Assembly (NCBI GenBank): GCA_910576975.1
Contig: CAJTJY010000016.1
Span: 23,300 to 87,299, forward strand
Reading direction: 5' to 3'
Length of the DNA stretch: 64,000 bases
Source: an uncultured Lachnospiraceae bacterium
GTDB taxonomy: Bacteria > Bacillota > Clostridia > Lachnospirales > Lachnospiraceae
Shown: positions 63,342-64,000 of the stretch, piece after piece
Numbering within the stretch: position 1 is the stretch's first letter
How the letters are laid out: each line of letters begins with the position of its first letter
The notes under the pieces: generated by a model
Told to the model about the DNA's origin: nothing
What the model saw: the letters and a program-made list of their open reading frames with translations, nothing else
Databases searched by the model: none
Program-made: the position numbers and the translations under genes

Positions 63342-64000
63342 TTACGCCAACTGCATAACCTCGGCTTCAAGTTCCCTTGCATCTTCTAATGTTAATTTTG
63401 GGAAAAAACTTGGTATTTCTTCTACTGTAATTCTTCCGTTTTTTAACATTATCCTCGCATTTTCTCTTGCTTCTCTATGAGTAGCATTATCGTCAATATC
63501 CTTTGCATATGCTTCCAAAATCTGTTCATCGTCAAACAATGTCATCATAATATCCACAACCTCCTGTTCCTTATTTTCAAGATATTCTTTCAACACGTTT
63601 CTGTCTTTACAGATACGGATTGTTTCGGTTACCGCTTTCTTTGTCTGTCCATATTTCTTTCTCTGCTCATTATATACCTTACAGAAAATAATATACTGTC
63701 CGATAATGTTGTTCTCGTCCTCTTGATAAAGCACTTTGACCTCTGCGTCTACCGCTATCTTTTCGCCGTCAAAAAAATCTTTTGAAAGTAATATGGTATC
63801 GGGTGGGTTCTTCGGCTTTTCACCCGTAAATATCACATACAATTCGGGTTTTGGCATATTTACTTTTTTAGAACCATACAAGTTTTGTTTTGTACGCTTG
63901 AAAAAGTCGTGATAGGTTTGTATCAGATACATCAGCGCACGTATTATAATATTCAATGTCCATGTTGACTGACTTTCAATCAAAATGACAAGTCTGCCGC
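63342..64000 (-). CDS. Rpn-family PD-(D/E)XK nuclease/transposase (5' end outside the window)
   Basis: The frame is open to the right edge and reads RLVILIESQSTWTLNIIIRA, LMYLIQTYHDFFKRTKQNLY and KPELYVIFTGEKP, typical of Rpn-family nucleases. The Glu-x-Gln (ESQ) of the active site is present near the edge. The C-terminal helical part (LTLEDARELEAEVMQL) is complete. Related proteins promote RecA-independent recombination; they are often multi-copy. 219 codons seen. Unlike the copy at 58345 no frame break is visible. Confidence 0.85.
   Translation of the reverse strand, partial: GRLVILIESQSTWTLNIIIRALMYLIQTYHDFFKRTKQNLYGSKKVNMPKPELYVIFTGEKPKNPPDTILLSKDFFDGEKIAVDAEVKVLYQEDENNIIGQYIIFCKVYNEQRKKYGQTKKAVTETIRICKDRNVLKEYLENKEQEVVDIMMTLFDDEQILEAYAKDIDDNATHREARENARIMLKNGRITVEEIPSFFPKLTLEDARELEAEVMQLA

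Noticed and set aside
1..64000. CRISPR arrays, tRNA and rRNA genes
   Set aside because: No regularly spaced direct repeats, cloverleaf sequences or rRNA segments were seen in reading the window; a tRNAscan and rRNA search would settle it.

Overview
The window reads as chromosome of a motile, spore-forming Gram-positive member of the Clostridia, most likely Lachnospiraceae. The reasons are the Bacillus/Clostridia-type flagellar operon next to codY, a complete spoIVB-spo0A pair, spoIVA, a sigK with no pro-sequence, AGGAGG-type ribosome binding sites, and several small families common in Lachnospiraceae (DUF4250, DUF5662, DUF5688, DUF6120, Imm51, TnpW). No rRNA, tRNA or CRISPR array was seen.

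Layout. 1-14827 (minus strand) is one long flagellar operon, flgB-flgC-fliE-fliF-fliG-fliH-fliI-fliJ-motE-like-fliK-flgD-TIGR02530 gene-flgE-flbD-motA-motB-fliL-fliM, with fliM cut by the window edge. It runs from a probable sigma-A promoter just downstream of codY. 15246-21830 (minus) holds codY, topA, dprA, comM and sigK. 22018-25361 holds DUF4250, DUF5662 and TraX genes and a glycogen-debranching-like gene whose catalytic residues are lost. 25899-30257 (plus) is a polyamine-type ABC transporter operon (XRE-cupin regulator, potA, potB, potC, potD) with a long leader. 30612-32968 holds DUF5688 and glgA. 33013-45391 (minus) is the conserved Firmicutes block nusB-xseA-xseB-ispA-dxs-tlyA-nadK-argR-recN-spoIVB-spo0A, led by an Asp23-family gene. 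45616-51426 holds rpsU, alaS, a 37-residue membrane protein, a metallo-beta-lactamase-fold hydrolase and spoIVA. 51532-53260 is an ECF sigma factor with its DUF4179 partner.

53261-64000 is an AT-rich accessory zone. It holds a threefold tandem array of PadR/DUF6120 regulators, with one intact small secreted protein and one broken copy. It also holds a broken Rpn-family nuclease gene, an orphan Imm51 gene, malQ, a protein with a HEPN-like RxxxxH motif, a truncated zinc-ribbon protein, a TnpW-like gene, and an Rpn-family gene running off the edge.

The most notable non-gene structures are near-perfect palindromic elements: two of 183 bp sharing an AAGCTAGCTT centre plus a half copy, and one unrelated 160-bp palindrome in the leader of the polyamine operon. 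Others are a three-arm RNA structure over the flbD start, a tandem hairpin repeat with Spo0A boxes upstream of spo0A, and palindromes placed on the DUF4250 promoter and the spoIVA ribosome binding site.
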